Positions 12,307 to 26,000 of a stretch of 64,000 nucleotides of DNA are shown here, one piece after another. Under the pieces are notes generated by a model. The model ran no database searches, was not told the DNA's origin, and was given only the letters and a program-made list of their open reading frames with translations. The stretch is from Clusia tigrina (taxonomy: Eukaryota > Arthropoda > Insecta > Diptera > Clusiidae). Both the position numbers and the translations under genes were made by a program. Each line of letters begins with the position of its first letter. Position 1 is the stretch's first letter. The DNA is taken from contig CAKKTE020000024.1 in assembly GCA_920105625.2 (NCBI GenBank), forward strand, positions 124,001-188,000. Reading direction: 5' to 3'.

Positions 12307-15300
12307 GTTTTATCAGTGTTTGATTTGGGACTCAAGGGTAGCATAGCTTTGAGCGATAGCTTAAATTGACAAGAGTCTCGAGTACTTTATTGTTACAAAA
12401 TTTCAAGGTTTTATGACGCTCCAGTAAAAAGTTACAAGCATTTGTATGTTGCAAACTTTGATAGGTGTAGGAAGTACCGTATAGAAGTTAGGGTAATTTG
12501 AAGTTTTATCAGGGTAGCATAGCGTTGAGCGATAGCTTAAATTGACAAGAGGCTCGAGTATTTTATTGTTACAAAATTTCAAGGTTTTATGACGCTCTAG
12601 TAAAAAGTAACAAGCATTTGTATGTTGCAAACTTTAATAGGTGTAGGACGTACCGTATAGAAGTTAGGGCCATTTGAAGTTTTATCAGTGTTTGATTTGG
12701 GACTCAAGGGTAGCTTAGCTTTGAGCGATAGCTTAAATTGACAAGAGGCTCGAGTACTTTATTGTTACAAAATTTCAAGGTTTTATGACGCTCCAGTAAA
12801 AAGTTGCAAGCATTTGTACGTTGCAAACTTTGATAGCTGTAGGATGTACCGTATAAAAGTCAGGGCCAGTTGAAGTTTTATCAGTGTTTGATTTGGGACT
12901 CAAGCTTTGAGCGATAGCTTAAATTGAAAAGAGACTCGAGTACTTTATTTGTTACAAAATTTCAAGGTTTTATGACGCTCCAGTAAAAAGTTACAAGCAT
13001 TTGTATGTTGCAACCTTTGATGGGAGTAGGACGTAAAGTATAGAAGTTAGGGTCATTTGCAGTTTTATCAGTGTTTGATTTGGGACTCAAGGGTAGCATA
13101 GCTTTGAGCGATAGCTTAAATTGACAAGAGGCTCGAGTACTTTATTGTTACAAAATTTCAAGGTTTTATGACGCTCCAGTAAAAAGTTACAAGCATTTGT
13201 ATGTTGCAAACTTTGATAGGTGTAGGAAGTACCGTATAGAAGTTAGGGCCATTTGAAGTTTTATCAGTGTTTGATTTGAGACTCAAGGGTAGCATAGCTT
13301 TGAGCGATAGCTTAAATTGACAAGAGGCTCGAGTACTTTATTGTTACAAAATTTCAAAGTTTTATGACGCTCCAGTAAAAAGTTGCAAGCATTTGTACGT
13401 TGCAAACTTTGATAGCTGTAGGACGTACCGTATAAAAGTCAGGGCCATTTGAAGTTTTATCAGTGTTTGATTTGGGACTCAAGGGTAGCATAGCTTTGAG
13501 CGATAGCTTAAATTGAAAAGAGGCTCGAGTACTTTATTTGTTACAAAATTTCAAGGTTTTATGACGCTCCAGTAAAAAGTTACAAGCATTTGTATGTTGC
13601 AAACTTTGATGGGAGTAGGACGTAAAGTATAGAAGTTAGGGTCATTTGCAGTTTTATCAGTGTTTGATTTGGGACTCAAGGGTAGCATAGCTTTGAGCGA
13701 TAGCTTAAATTGACAAGAGGCTCGAGTACTTTATTGTTACAAAATTTCAAGGTTTTATGACGCTCCAGTAAAAAGTTACAAGCATTTGTATGTTGCAAAC
13801 TTTGATAGGTGTAGGAAGTACCGTATAGAAGTTAGGGCCATTTGAAGTTTTATCAGGGTAGCATAGCGTTGAGCGATAGCTTAAATTGACAAGAGGCTCG
13901 AGTATTTTATTGTTACAAAATTTCAAGGTTTTATGACGCTCTAGTAAAAAGTAACAAGCATTTGTATGTTGCAAACTTTGATAGGTGTAGGACGTACCGT
14001 ATAGAAGTTAGGGCCATTTGAAGTTTTATCAGTGTTTGATTTGGGACTCAAGGGTAGCTTAGCTTTGAGCGATAGCTTAAATTGACAAGAGGCTCGAGTA
14101 CTTTATTGTTACAAAATTTCAAGGTTTTATGACGCTCCAGTAAAAAGTTGCAAGCATTTGTACGTTGCAAACTTTGATAGCTGTAGGACGTACCGTATAA
14201 AAGTCAGGGCCATTTGAAGTTTTATCAGTGTTTGATTTGGGACTCAAGCTTTGAGCGATAGCTTAAATTGAAAAGAGGCTCGAGTATATTATTTGTTACA
14301 AAATTTCAAGGTTTTATGACGCTCCAGTAAAAAGTTACAAGCATTTGTATGTTGCAAACTTTGATGGGAGTAGGACGTGAAGTATAGAAGTTAGGGTCAT
14401 TTGCAGTCTTATCAGTGTTTGATTTGGGACTCAAGGGTAGCATAGCTTTGAGCGATAGCTTAAATTGACAAGAGGCTCGAGTACTTTATTGTTACAAAAT
14501 TTCAAGGTTTTATGACGCTCCAGTAAAAAGTTACAAGCATTTGTGTGTTGCAAACTTTGATAGGTGTAGGAAGTACCGTATAGAAGTTAGGGCCATTTGA
14601 AGTTTTATCAGTGTTTGATTTGAGACTCAAGGGTAGCATAGCTTTGAGCGATCGCTTAAATTGACAAGAGGCTCGAGTACTTTATTGTTACAAAATTTCA
14701 ACGTTTTATGACGCTCCAGTAAAAAGTTGCAAGCATTTGTATGTTGCAAACTCTGATAGCTGTAGGACGTACCGTATAAAAGTCAGGGCCATTTGAAGTT
14801 TTATCTGTGTTTGATTTGGGACTCAAGGGTAGCATAGCTTTGAGCGATATCTTAAATTGGCAAGAGGCTTCAGTACTTCATTTGTTACAAAATTTCAAGG
14901 TTTTATGACGCTCCAGTAAAAAGTTACAAGCATTTGTATGTTGCAAACTTTGATAGGTGTAGGAAGTACCGTATAGAAGTTAGGGCCATTTGAAGTTTTA
15001 TCAGTGTTTGATTTGAGACTCAAGGGTAGCATAGCTTTGAGCGATAGCTTTAATTGACAAGAGGCTCGAGTATTTTATTGTTACAAAATTTCAAGGTTTT
15101 ATGACGCTCTAGTAAAAAGTAACAAGCATTTGTATGTTGCAAACTTTGATAGCTGTAGGACATACCGTATAAAAGTCAGGGCCATTTGAAGTTTTATCAG
15201 TGTTTGATTTGGGACTCAAGGGTAGCATAGCTTTAAGCGATAGCTTAAATTGAAAAGAGGCTCGAGTACTTTATTTGTTACAAAATTTCAAGGTTTTATG

Positions 15301-15644
15301 ACGCTCCAGTAAAAAGTTACAAGCATTTGTATGCTGCAAACTTTGATAGGTGTAGGAAGTAACGTATAGAAGTTAGGGCCATTTGAAGATTTATCAGTGT
15401 TTGATTTGAGACTCAAGGGTAGCATAGCTTTGAGCGATAGCTTAAATTGACAAGATGCTCGAGTACTTTATTGTTACAAAATTTCAAGGTTTTATGACGC
15501 TCCAGTAAAAAGTAACAAGAATTTGTATGTTGCAAACTTTGATAGGTGTAGGACGTACCGTATAGAAGTTAGGTCCATTTGAAGTTTTATCAGTGTTTGA
15601 TTTGGGACTCAAGGTAGGCATAGCTTTGAGCGATAGCTTAAATT
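12307..15644 (+). repeat. 196-bp satellite array, trimer-type and mixed monomers
   Basis: The satellite resumes in register after the LINE. Markers of the 589-bp trimer continue at 13032, 13621 and 14376 (the last with CGTGAAG). Monomers shortened by 20 bp (ATCAGGGTAGC) occur near 12510 and 13855, and monomers shortened by 10 bp (CTCAAGCTTTGAGC) near 12900 and 14250. The last kilobase mixes variants. No other sequence is present. Confidence 0.95.
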
Positions 15645-18600
15645 GACAAGAGGCTCGAGTGCTTTATTATTACAAAATTTCAAGGTTTTATGACGCTCCA
15701 GTAAAAAGTTACAAGCATTTGTATGTTGCAAACTTTGATAGGTGTAGGACGTACCGTATAGAAGTTAGCGCCATTTGAAGTTTTATCAGTGTCTGATTTG
15801 AGACTCAAGGGTAGCATAGCTTTGAGCGATAGCTTAAATTGACAAGAGGCTCGAGTACTTTATTGTTACAAAATTTCAAGGTTTTATGACGCTCCAGTAA
15901 AAAGTTGCAAGCATTTGTATGTTGCAAACTTTGATAGCTGTAAGACGTACCGTATAGAAGTTAGGGCCATTTGAAGTTTTATCATTGTTTGATTTGGGAC
16001 TCAAGGGTAGCATAGCTTTGAGCGATAGCTTAAATTGAAAAGAGGCTCGAGTACTTTATTGTTACAAAATTACAAGGTTTTATGACGCTCCAGTAAAAAG
16101 TTGCAAGCATTTGTATGTTGCAAACTTTGATAGCTGAGGACGTACCGTATAAAAGTCAGGGCCATTTGAAGTTTTATCAGTGTTTGATTTGGGACTCAAG
16201 GGTAGCATAGCTTTGAGCGATATCTTAAATTGGCAAGAGGCTTCAGTACTTTATTTGTTACAAAATTTCAAGGTTTTATGACGCCCCAGTAAAAAGTTAC
16301 AAGCATTTGTATGTTGCAAACTTTGATAGGTGTAGGAAGTACCGTATAGAAGTTAGGGCCATTTGAAGTTTTATCAGGGTAGCATAGCTTTGAGCGATAG
16401 CTTAAATTGACAAGAGGCTCGAGTATTTTATTGTTACAAAATTTCAAGGTTTTATGACGCTCCAGTAAAAAGTAACAAGCATTTGTATGTTGCAAACTTT
16501 GATAGGTGTAGGACGTACCGTATAGAAGTTAGGGCCATTTGAAGTTTTATCAGTGTTTGATTTGGGACTCAATGGTAGCTTAGTTTTGAGCGATAGCTTA
16601 AATTGACAAGAGGCTCGAGTACTTTATTGTTACAAAATTTCAAGGTTTTATGACGCTCCAGTAAAAAGTTGCAAGCATTTGTACGTTGCAAACTTTGATA
16701 GCTGTAGGACGTACCGTATAAAAGTCAGGGCCATTTGAAGTTTTATCAGTGTTTGATTTGGGACTCAAGGGTAGCATAGCTTTGAGCGATAGCTTAAATT
16801 GAAAAGAGGCTCCAGTACTTTATTTGTTACAAAATTTCAAGGTTTTATGACGCTCCAGTAAAAAGTTACAAGCATTTGTATGTTGCAAACTTTGATGGGA
16901 GTAGGACGTAAAGTATAGAAGTTAGGGTCATTTGCAGTTTTATCAGTGTTTGATTTGGGATTCAAGGGTAGCATAGCTTTGAGCGATAGCTTAAATTGAC
17001 AAGAGGCTCGAGTACTTTATTGTTACAAAATTTCAAGGTTTTATGACGCTCCAGTAAAAAGTTACAAGCATTTGTATGTTGCAAACTTTGATAGGTGTAG
17101 GAAGTACCGTATAGAAGTTAGGGCCATTTGAAGTTTTATCAGTGTTTGATTTGAGACTAGAGGGTAGCATAGCTTTGAGCGATAGCTTAAATTGACAAGA
17201 GGCTCGAGTACTTTATTGTTACAAAATTTCAAGATTTTATGACGCTCCAGTAAAAAGTAACAAGCATTTGTATGTTGCAAACTTTGATAGGTGTAGGACG
17301 TACCGTATAGAAGTTAGGGCCATTTGAAGTGTTATCAGTGTTTGATTTGGGACTCAAGAGTAGCATAGCTTTGAGCGATAGCTTAAATTGAAAAGAGGCT
17401 CGAGTACTTTATTGTTACAAAATTTCAAGGTTTTATGACGCTCCAGTAAAAAGTTGCAAGCATTTGTATGTTGCAAACTCTGATAGCTGTAGGACGTACC
17501 GTATAAAAGTCAGGGCCATTTGAAGTTTTATCAGTGTTTGATTTGGGACTCAAGGGTAGCACAGCTTTGAGCGATATCTTAAATTGGCAAGAGGCTTCAG
17601 TACTTCATTTGTTACAAAATTTCAAGGTTTTATGACGCTCCAGTAAAAAGTTACAAGCATTTGTATGTTGCAAACTTTGATAGGTGTAGGAAGTACCGTA
17701 TAGAAGTTAGGGCCATTTGAAGTTTTATCAGTGTTTGATTTGAGACTCAAGGGTAGCATAGCTTTGAGCGATAGCTTTAATTGACAAGAGGCTCGAGTAT
17801 TTTATTGTTACAAAATTTCAAGGTTTTATGACGCTCTAGTAAAAAGTAACAAGCATTTGTATGTTGCAAACTTTGATAGCTGTAGGACATACCGTATAAA
17901 AGTCAGGGCCATTTGAAGTTTTATCAGTGTTTGATTTGGGACTCAAGGGTAGCATAGCTTTGAGCGATAGCTTAAATTGAAAAGAGGCTCGAATACTTTA
18001 TTTGTTACAAAATTTCAAGGTTTTATGACGCTCCAGTAAAAAGATACAAGCATTTGTATGCTGCAAACTTTGATAGGTGTAGGACGTACCGTATAGAAGT
18101 TAGGTCCATTTGAAGTTTTATCAGTGTTTGATTTGGGACTCAAGGGTAGCATAGCTTTGAGCGATAGCTTAAATTGACAAGAGGCTCGAGTGCTTTATTA
18201 TTACAAAATTTCAAGGTTTTATGATGCTCCAGTAAAAAGTTACAAGCATTTGTATGTTGCTAACTTGGATAGGTGTAGGACGTACCGTATAGAACTTAGG
18301 GCCATTTGAAGTTTTATCAGTGTTTGATTTGGGACTCAAGGGTAGCACAGCTTTGAGCGATAGCTTAAATTGACAAGAGGTTCGAGTACCTTATTGTTAC
18401 AAAATTTCAAGGTTTTATGACGCTCCAGTAAAAATTTACAAGCAATTGTATGTTGCAAACTTTAATAGGAGTAGGACGTACCGTATAGAAGATAGGGCCA
18501 TTTGCAGTTTTATCAGTGTTTGATTTGGGACTCAAGGGTAGTATAGCTTTGAGCGATAGCTTAAATTGACAAGAGGCTCGAGTACTTTATTGTTACAAAA

Positions 18601-19352
18601 TTTCAAGGTTTTATGACGCTCCAGTAAAAAGTTACAAGCATTTGTATGTTGCAAACTTTGATAGGTGTAGGACGTACCGTATAGAAGTTAGGGCCATTTG
18701 AAGTTTTATCAGTGTTTGATTTGGGACTCAAGGGTAGCATAGCTTTGAGCGATAGCTTCAATTGAAAAGAGGCTCTAGTACTTTATTGTGACAAGATGTC
18801 AAGGTTTTATGACGCTCCAGAAAATAAGTTACAAGCATTTGTATGTTGCAAACTTTGATTGCTGTAGGACGTACCGTATAGAAGTTAGGGCCATTTGAAG
18901 TTTTATTAGTGGTTGATTTGGGACTCAATGGTAGCATAGCTTTGAGCGATATCTTAAATTGGCAAGAGGCTTCAGTACTTCATTTGTTACAAAATTTCAA
19001 GGTTTTATGACGCTCCAGTAAAAAGTTGCAAGCATTTGTATGTTGCAAACTTTGATAGCTGTAAGACGTACCGTATAAAAGTTAGGGCCATTTGAAGTTT
19101 TATCATTGTTTGATTTGGGACTCAAGGGTAGCATAGCTTTGAGCGATAGCTTAAATTGAAAAGAGGCTCGAGTACTTTATTGTTACAAAATTACAAGGTT
19201 TTATGACGCTCCAGTAAAAAGTTGCAAGCATTTGTATGTTGCAAACTTTGATAGCTGAGGACGTACCGTATAAAAGTCAGGGCCATTTGAAGTTTCATCA
19301 GTGTTTGATTTGGGACTCAAGGGTAGCATAGCTTTGAGCGATATCTTAAATT
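15645..19352 (+). repeat. 3708-bp higher-order repeat, copy 1
   Basis: Nineteen monomers form a unit followed immediately by a second copy at an offset of 3708 bp. For example, the shortened monomer pair at 16268-16495 reappears at 19976-20203 and the segment at 17062-17280 at 20770-20988. The copies differ by scattered single bases, for instance GTGGTTGATTT here against GTGTTTGATTT in copy 2. A change of flanking variant at about 19352 marks the junction. Confidence 0.88.
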
Positions 19353-22300
19353 GACAAGAGGCTCGAGTGCTTTATTATTACAAAATTTCAAGGTTTTATG
19401 ACGCTCCAGTAAAAAGTTTCAAGCATTTGTATGTTGCAAACTTTGATAGGTGTAGGACGTACCGTATAGAAGTTAGCGCCATTTGAAGTTTTATCAGTGT
19501 CTGATTTGAGACTCAAGGGTAGCATAGCTTTGAGCGATAGCTTAAATTGACAAGAGGCTCGAGTACTTTATTGTTACAAAATTTCAAGGTTTTATGACGC
19601 TCCAGTAAAAAGTTGCAAGCATTTGTATGTTGCAAACTTTGATAGCTGTAAGACGTACCGTATAGAAGTTAGGGCCATTTGAAGTTTTATCATTGTTTGA
19701 TTTGGGACTCAAGGGTAGCATAGCTTTGAGCGATAGCTTAAATTGAAAAGAGGCTCGAGTACTTTATTGTTACAAAATTACAAGGTTTTATGACGCTCCA
19801 GTAAAAAGTTGCAAGCATTTGTATGTTGCAAACTTTGATAGCTGAGGACGTACCGTATAAAAGTCAGGGCCATTTGAAGTTTTATCAGTGTTTGATTTGG
19901 GACTCAAGGGTAGCATAGCTTTGAGCGATATCTTAAATTGGCAAGAGGCTTCAGTACTTTATTTGTTACAAAATTTCAAGGTTTTATGACGCCCCAGTAA
20001 AAAGTTACAAGCATTTGTATGTTGCAAACTTTGATAGGTGTAGGAAGTACCGTATAGAAGTTAGGGCCATTTGAAGTTTTATCAGGGTAGCATAGCTTTG
20101 AGCGATAGCTTAAATTGACAAGAGGCTCGAGTATTTTATTGTTACAAAATTTCAAGGTTTTATGACGCTCCAGTAAAAAGTAACAAGCATTTGTATGTTG
20201 CAAACTTTGATAGGTGTAGGACGTACCGTATAGAAGTTAGGGCCATTTGAAGTTTTATCAGTGTTTGATTTGGGACTCAATGGTAGCTTAGTTTTGAGCG
20301 ATAGCTTAAATTGACAAGAGGCTCGAGTACTTTATTGTTACAAAATTTCAAGGTTTTATGACGCTCCAGTAAAAAGTTGCAAGCATTTGTACGTTGCAAA
20401 CTTTGATAGCTGTAGGACGTACCGTATAAAAGTCAGGGCCATTTGAAGTTTTATCAGTGTTTGATTTGGGACTCAAGGGTAGCATAGCTTTGAGCGATAG
20501 CTTAAATTGAAAAGAGGCTCCAGTACTTTATTTGTTACAAAATTTCAAGGTTTTATGACGCTCCAGTAAAAAGTTACAAGCATTTGTATGTTGCAAACTT
20601 TGATGGGAGTAGGACGTAAAGTATAGAAGTTAGGGTCATTTGCAGTTTTATCAGTGTTTGATTTGGGATTCAAGGGTAGCATAGCTTTGAGCGATAGCTT
20701 AAATTGACAAGAGGCTCGAGTACTTTATTGTTACAAAATTTCAAGGTTTTATGACGCTCCAGTAAAAAGTTACAAGCATTTGTATGTTGCAAACTTTGAT
20801 AGGTGTAGGAAGTACCGTATAGAAGTTAGGGCCATTTGAAGTTTTATCAGTGTTTGATTTGAGACTAGAGGGTAGCATAGCTTTGAGCGATAGCTTAAAT
20901 TGACAAGAGGCTCGAGTACTTTATTGTTACAAAATTTCAAGATTTTATGACGCTCCAGTAAAAAGTAACAAGCATTTGTATGTTGCAAACTTTGATAGGT
21001 GTAGGACGTACCGTATAGAAGTTAGGGCCATTTGAAGTGTTATCAGTGTTTGATTTGGGACTCAAGAGTAGCATAGCTTTGAGCGATAGCTTAAATTGAA
21101 AAGAGGCTCGAGTACTTTATTGTTACAAAATTTCAAGGTTTTATGACGCTCCAGTAAAAAGTTGCAAGCATTTGTATGTTGCAAACTCTGATAGCTGTAG
21201 GACGTACCGTATAAAAGTCAGGGCCATTTGAAGTTTTATCAGTGTTTGATTTGGGACTCAAGGGTAGCACAGCTTTGAGCGATATCTTAAATTGGCAAGA
21301 GGCTTCAGTACTTCATTTGTTACAAAATTTCAAGGTTTTATGACGCTCCAGTAAAAAGTTACAAGCATTTGTATGTTGCAAACTTTGATAGGTGTAGGAA
21401 GTACCGTATAGAAGTTAGGGCCATTTGAAGTTTTATCAGTGTTTGATTTGAGACTCAAGGGTAGCATAGCTTTGAGCGATAGCTTTAATTGACAAGAGGC
21501 TCGAGTATTTTATTGTTACAAAATTTCAAGGTTTTATGACGCTCTAGTAAAAAGTAACAAGCATTTGTATGTTGCAAACTTTGATAGCTGTAGGACATAC
21601 CGTATAAAAGTCAGGGCCATTTGAAGTTTTATCAGTGTTTGATTTGGGACTCAAGGGTAGCATAGCTTTGAGCGATAGCTTAAATTGAAAAGAGGCTCGA
21701 ATACTTTATTTGTTACAAAATTTCAAGGTTTTATGACGCTCCAGTAAAAAGATACAAGCATTTGTATGCTGCAAACTTTGATAGGTGTAGGACGTACCGT
21801 ATAGAAGTTAGGTCCATTTGAAGTTTTATCAGTGTTTGATTTGGGACTCAAGGGTAGCATAGCTTTGAGCGATAGCTTAAATTGACAAGAGGCTCGAGTG
21901 CTTTATTATTACAAAATTTCAAGGTTTTATGATGCTCCAGTAAAAAGTTACAAGCATTTGTATGTTGCAAACTTTGATAGGTGTAGGACGTACCGTATAG
22001 AACTTAGGGCCATTTGAAGTTTTATCAGTGTTTGATTTGGGACTCAAGGGTAGCACAGCTTTGAGCGAGAGCTTAAATTGACAAGAGGTTCGAGTACCTT
22101 ATTGTTACAAAATTTCAAGGTTTTATGACGCTCCAGTAAAAATTTACAAGCAATTGTATGTTGCAAACTTTAATAGGAGTAGGACGTACCGTATAGAAGA
22201 TAGGGCCATTTGCAGTTTTATCAGTGTTTGATTTGGGACTCAAGGGTAGTATAGCTTTGAGCGATAGCTTAAATTGACAAGAGGCTCGAGTACTTTATTG

Positions 22301-23060
22301 TTACAAAATTTCAAGGTTTTATGACGCTCCAGTAAAAAGTTACAAGCATTTGTATGTTGCAAACTTTGATAGGTGTAGGACGTACCGTATAGAAGTTAGG
22401 GCCATTTGAAGTTTTATCAGTGTTTGATTTGGGACTCAAGGGTAGCATAGCTTTGAGCGATAGCTTCAATTGAAAAGAGGCTCTAGTACTTTATTGTGAC
22501 AAGATGTCAAGGTTTTATGACGCTCCAGAAAATAAGTTACAAGCATTTGTATGTTGCAAACTTTGATTGCTGTAGGACGTACCGTATAGAAGTTAGGGCC
22601 ATTTGAAGTTTTATTAGTGTTTGATTTGGGACTCAATGGTAGCATAGCTTTGAGCGATATCTTAAATTGGCAAGAGGCTTCAGTACTTCATTTGTTACAA
22701 AATTTCAAGGGTTTATGACGCTCCAGTAAAAAGTTGCAAGCATTTGTATGTTGCAAACTTTGATAGCTGTAAGACGTACCGTATAAAAGTTAGGGCCATT
22801 TGAAGTTTTATCATTGTTTGATTTGGGACTCAAGGGTAGCATAGCTTTGAGCGATAGCTTAAATTGAAAAGAGGCTCGAGTACTTTATTGTTACAAAATT
22901 ACAAGGTTTTATGACGCTCCAGTAAAAAGTTGCAAGCATTTGTATGTTGCAAACTTTGATAGCTGAGGACGTACCGTATAAAAGTCAGGGCCATTTGAAG
23001 TTTCATCAGTGTTTGATTTGGGACTCAAGGGTAGCATAGCTTTGAGCGATATCTTAAATT
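19353..23060 (+). repeat. 3708-bp higher-order repeat, copy 2
   Basis: This is the tandem duplicate of 15645-19352, nearly identical along its whole length. It begins with the variant GAGTGCTTTATTATTAC and ends where the next monomer switches to GGCTTCAGTACTTC. Differences from copy 1 are rare substitutions such as GAGAGCTT for GATAGCTT near 22070. The duplication must be recent relative to monomer divergence. Confidence 0.88.
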
Positions 23061-26000
23061 GGCAAGAGGCTTCAGTACTTCATTTGTTACAAAATTTCAA
23101 GGTTTTATGACGCTCCAGTAAAAAGTTACAAGCATTTGTATGTTGCAAACTTTGATAGGTGTAGGAAGTACCGTATAGAAGTTAGGGCCATTTGAAGTTT
23201 TATCAGTGTTTGATTTGAGACTCAAGGGTAGCATAGCTTTGAGCGATAGCTTTAATTGACAAGAGGCTTCAGTACTTCATTTGTTACAAAATTTCAAGGT
23301 TTTATGACGCTCCAGTAAAAAGTTGCAAGCATTTGTATGTTGCAAACTTTGATAGCTGTAAGACGTACCGTATAAAAGTTAGGGCCATTTGAAGTTTTAT
23401 CATTGTTTGATTTGGGACTCAAGGGTAGCATAGCTTTGAGCGATAGCTTAAATTGAAAAGAGGCTCGAGTACTTTATTGTTACAAAATTACAAGGTTTTA
23501 TGACGCTCCAGTAAAAAGTTGCAAGCATTTGTATGTTGCAAACTTTGATAGCTGAGGACGTACCGTATAAAAGTCAGGGCCATTTGAAGTTTCATCAGTG
23601 TTTGATTTGGGACTCAAGGGTAGCATAGCTTTGAGCGATATCTTAAATTGGCAAGAGGCTTCAGTACTTCATTTGTTACAAAATTTCAAGGTTTTATGAC
23701 GCTCCAGTAAAAAGTTACAAGCATTTGTATGTTGCAAACTTTGATAGGTGTAGGAAGTACCGTATAGAAGTTAGGGCCATTTGAAGTTTTATCAGTGTTT
23801 GATTTGAGACTCAAGGGTAGCATAGCTTTGAGCGATAGCTTTAATTGACAAGAGGCTCGAGTATTTTATTGTTACAAAATTTCAAGGTTTTATGACGCTC
23901 TAGTAAAAAGTAACAAGCATTTGTATGTTGCAAACTTTGATAGCTGTAGGACATACCGTAAAAAAGTCAGGGCCATTTGAAGTTTTATCAGTGTTTGATT
24001 TGGGACTCAAGGGTAGCATAGCTTTGAGCGATAGCTTAAATTGAAAAGAGGCTCGAATACTTTATTTGTTACAAAATTTCAAGGTTTTATGACGCTCCAG
24101 TAAAAAGATACAAGCATTTGTATGCTGCAAACTTTGATAGGTGTAGGACGTACCGTATAGAAGTTAGGTCCATTTGAAGTTTTATCAGTGTTTGATTTGG
24201 GACTCAAGGGTAGCATAGCTTTGAGCGATAGCTTAAATTGACAAGAGGCTCGAGTGCTTTATAATTACAAAATTTCAAGGTTTTATGATGCTCCAGTAAA
24301 AAGTTACAAGCATTTGTATGTTGCAAACTTTGATAGGTGTAGGACGTACCGTATAGAACTTAGGGCCATTTGAAGTTTTATCAGTGTTTGATTTGGGACT
24401 CAAGGGTAGCACAGCTTTGAGCGATAGCTTAAATTGACAAGAGGTTCGAGTACCTTATTGTTACAAAATTTCAAGGTTTTATGACGCTCCAGTAAAAATT
24501 TACAAGCATTTGTATGTTGCAAACTTTAATAGGAGTAGGACGTACCGTATAGAAGTTAGGGCCATTTGCAGTTTTATCAGTGTTTGATTTGGGACTCAAG
24601 GGTAGCATAGCTTTGAGCGATAGCTTAAATTGACAAGAGGCTCGAGTACTTTATTGTTACAAAATTTCAAGGTTTTATGACGCTCCAGTAAAAAGTTACA
24701 AGCATTTGTATGTTGCAAACTTTGATAGGTGTAGGACGTACCGTATAGAAGTTAGGGCCATTTGAAGTTTTATCAGTGTTTGATTTGGGACTCAAGGGTA
24801 GCATAGCTTTGAGCGATAGCTTCAATTGAAAAGAGGCTCTAGTACTTTATTGTGACAAGATGTCAAGGTTTTATGACGCTCCAGAAAATAAGTTACAAGC
24901 ATTTGTATGTTGCAAACTTTGATTGCTGTAGGACGTACCGTATAGAAGTTAGGGCCATTTGAAGTTTTATTAGTGTTTGATTTGGGACTCAATGGTAGCA
25001 TAGCTTTGAGCGATATCTTAAATTGGCAAGAGGCTTCAGTACTTCATTTGTTACAAAATTTCAAGGTTTTATGACGCTCCAGTAAAAAGTTGCAAGCATT
25101 TGTATGTTGCAAACTTTGATAGCTGTAAGACGTACCGTATAAAAGTTAGGGCCATTTGAAGTTTTATCATTGTTTGATTTGGGACTCAAGGGTAGCATAG
25201 CTTTGAGCGATAGCTTAAATTGAAAAGAGGCTCGAGTACTTTATTGTTACAAAATTACAAGGTTTTATGACGCTCCAGTAAAAAGTTGCAAGCATTTGTA
25301 TGTTGCAAACTTTGATAGCTGAGGACGTACCGTATAAAAGTCAGGGCCATTTGAAGTTTCATCAGTGTTTGATTTGGGACTCAAGGGTAGCATAGCTTTG
25401 AGCGATATCTTAAATTGGCAAGAGGCTTCAGTACTTCATTTGTTACAAAATTTCAAGGTTTTATGACGCTCCAGTAAAAAGTTACAAGCATTTGTATGTT
25501 GCAAACTTTGATAGGTGTAGGAAGTACCGTATAGAAGTTAGGGCCATTTGAAGTTTTATCAGTGTTTGATTTGAGACTCAAGGGTAGCATAGCTTTGAGC
25601 GATAGCTTTAATTGACAAGAGGCTTCAGTACTTCATTTGTTACAAAATTTCAAGGTTTTATGACGCTCCAGTAAAAAGTTGCAAGCATTTGTATGTTGCA
25701 AACTTTGATAGCTGTAAGACGTACCGTATAAAAGTTAGGGCCATTTGAAGTTTTATCATTGTTTGATTTGGTACTCAAGGGTAGCATAGCTTTGAGCGAT
25801 AGCTTAAATTGAAAAGAGGCTCGAGTACTTTATTGTTACAAAATTACAAGGTTTTATGACGCTCCAGTAAAAAGTTGCAAGCATTTGTATGTTGCAAACT
25901 TTGATAGCTGAGGACGTACCGTATAAAAGTCAGGGCCATTTGAAGTTTCATCAGTGTTTGATTTGGGACTCAAGGGTAGCATAGCTTTGAGCGATATCTT

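Noticed and set aside
1..23060. The 3711-bp and 3708-bp HORs as the same unit
   Set aside because: The lengths agree within 3 bp, but the order and type of diagnostic monomers differ, so I treat them as separate 19-monomer units.
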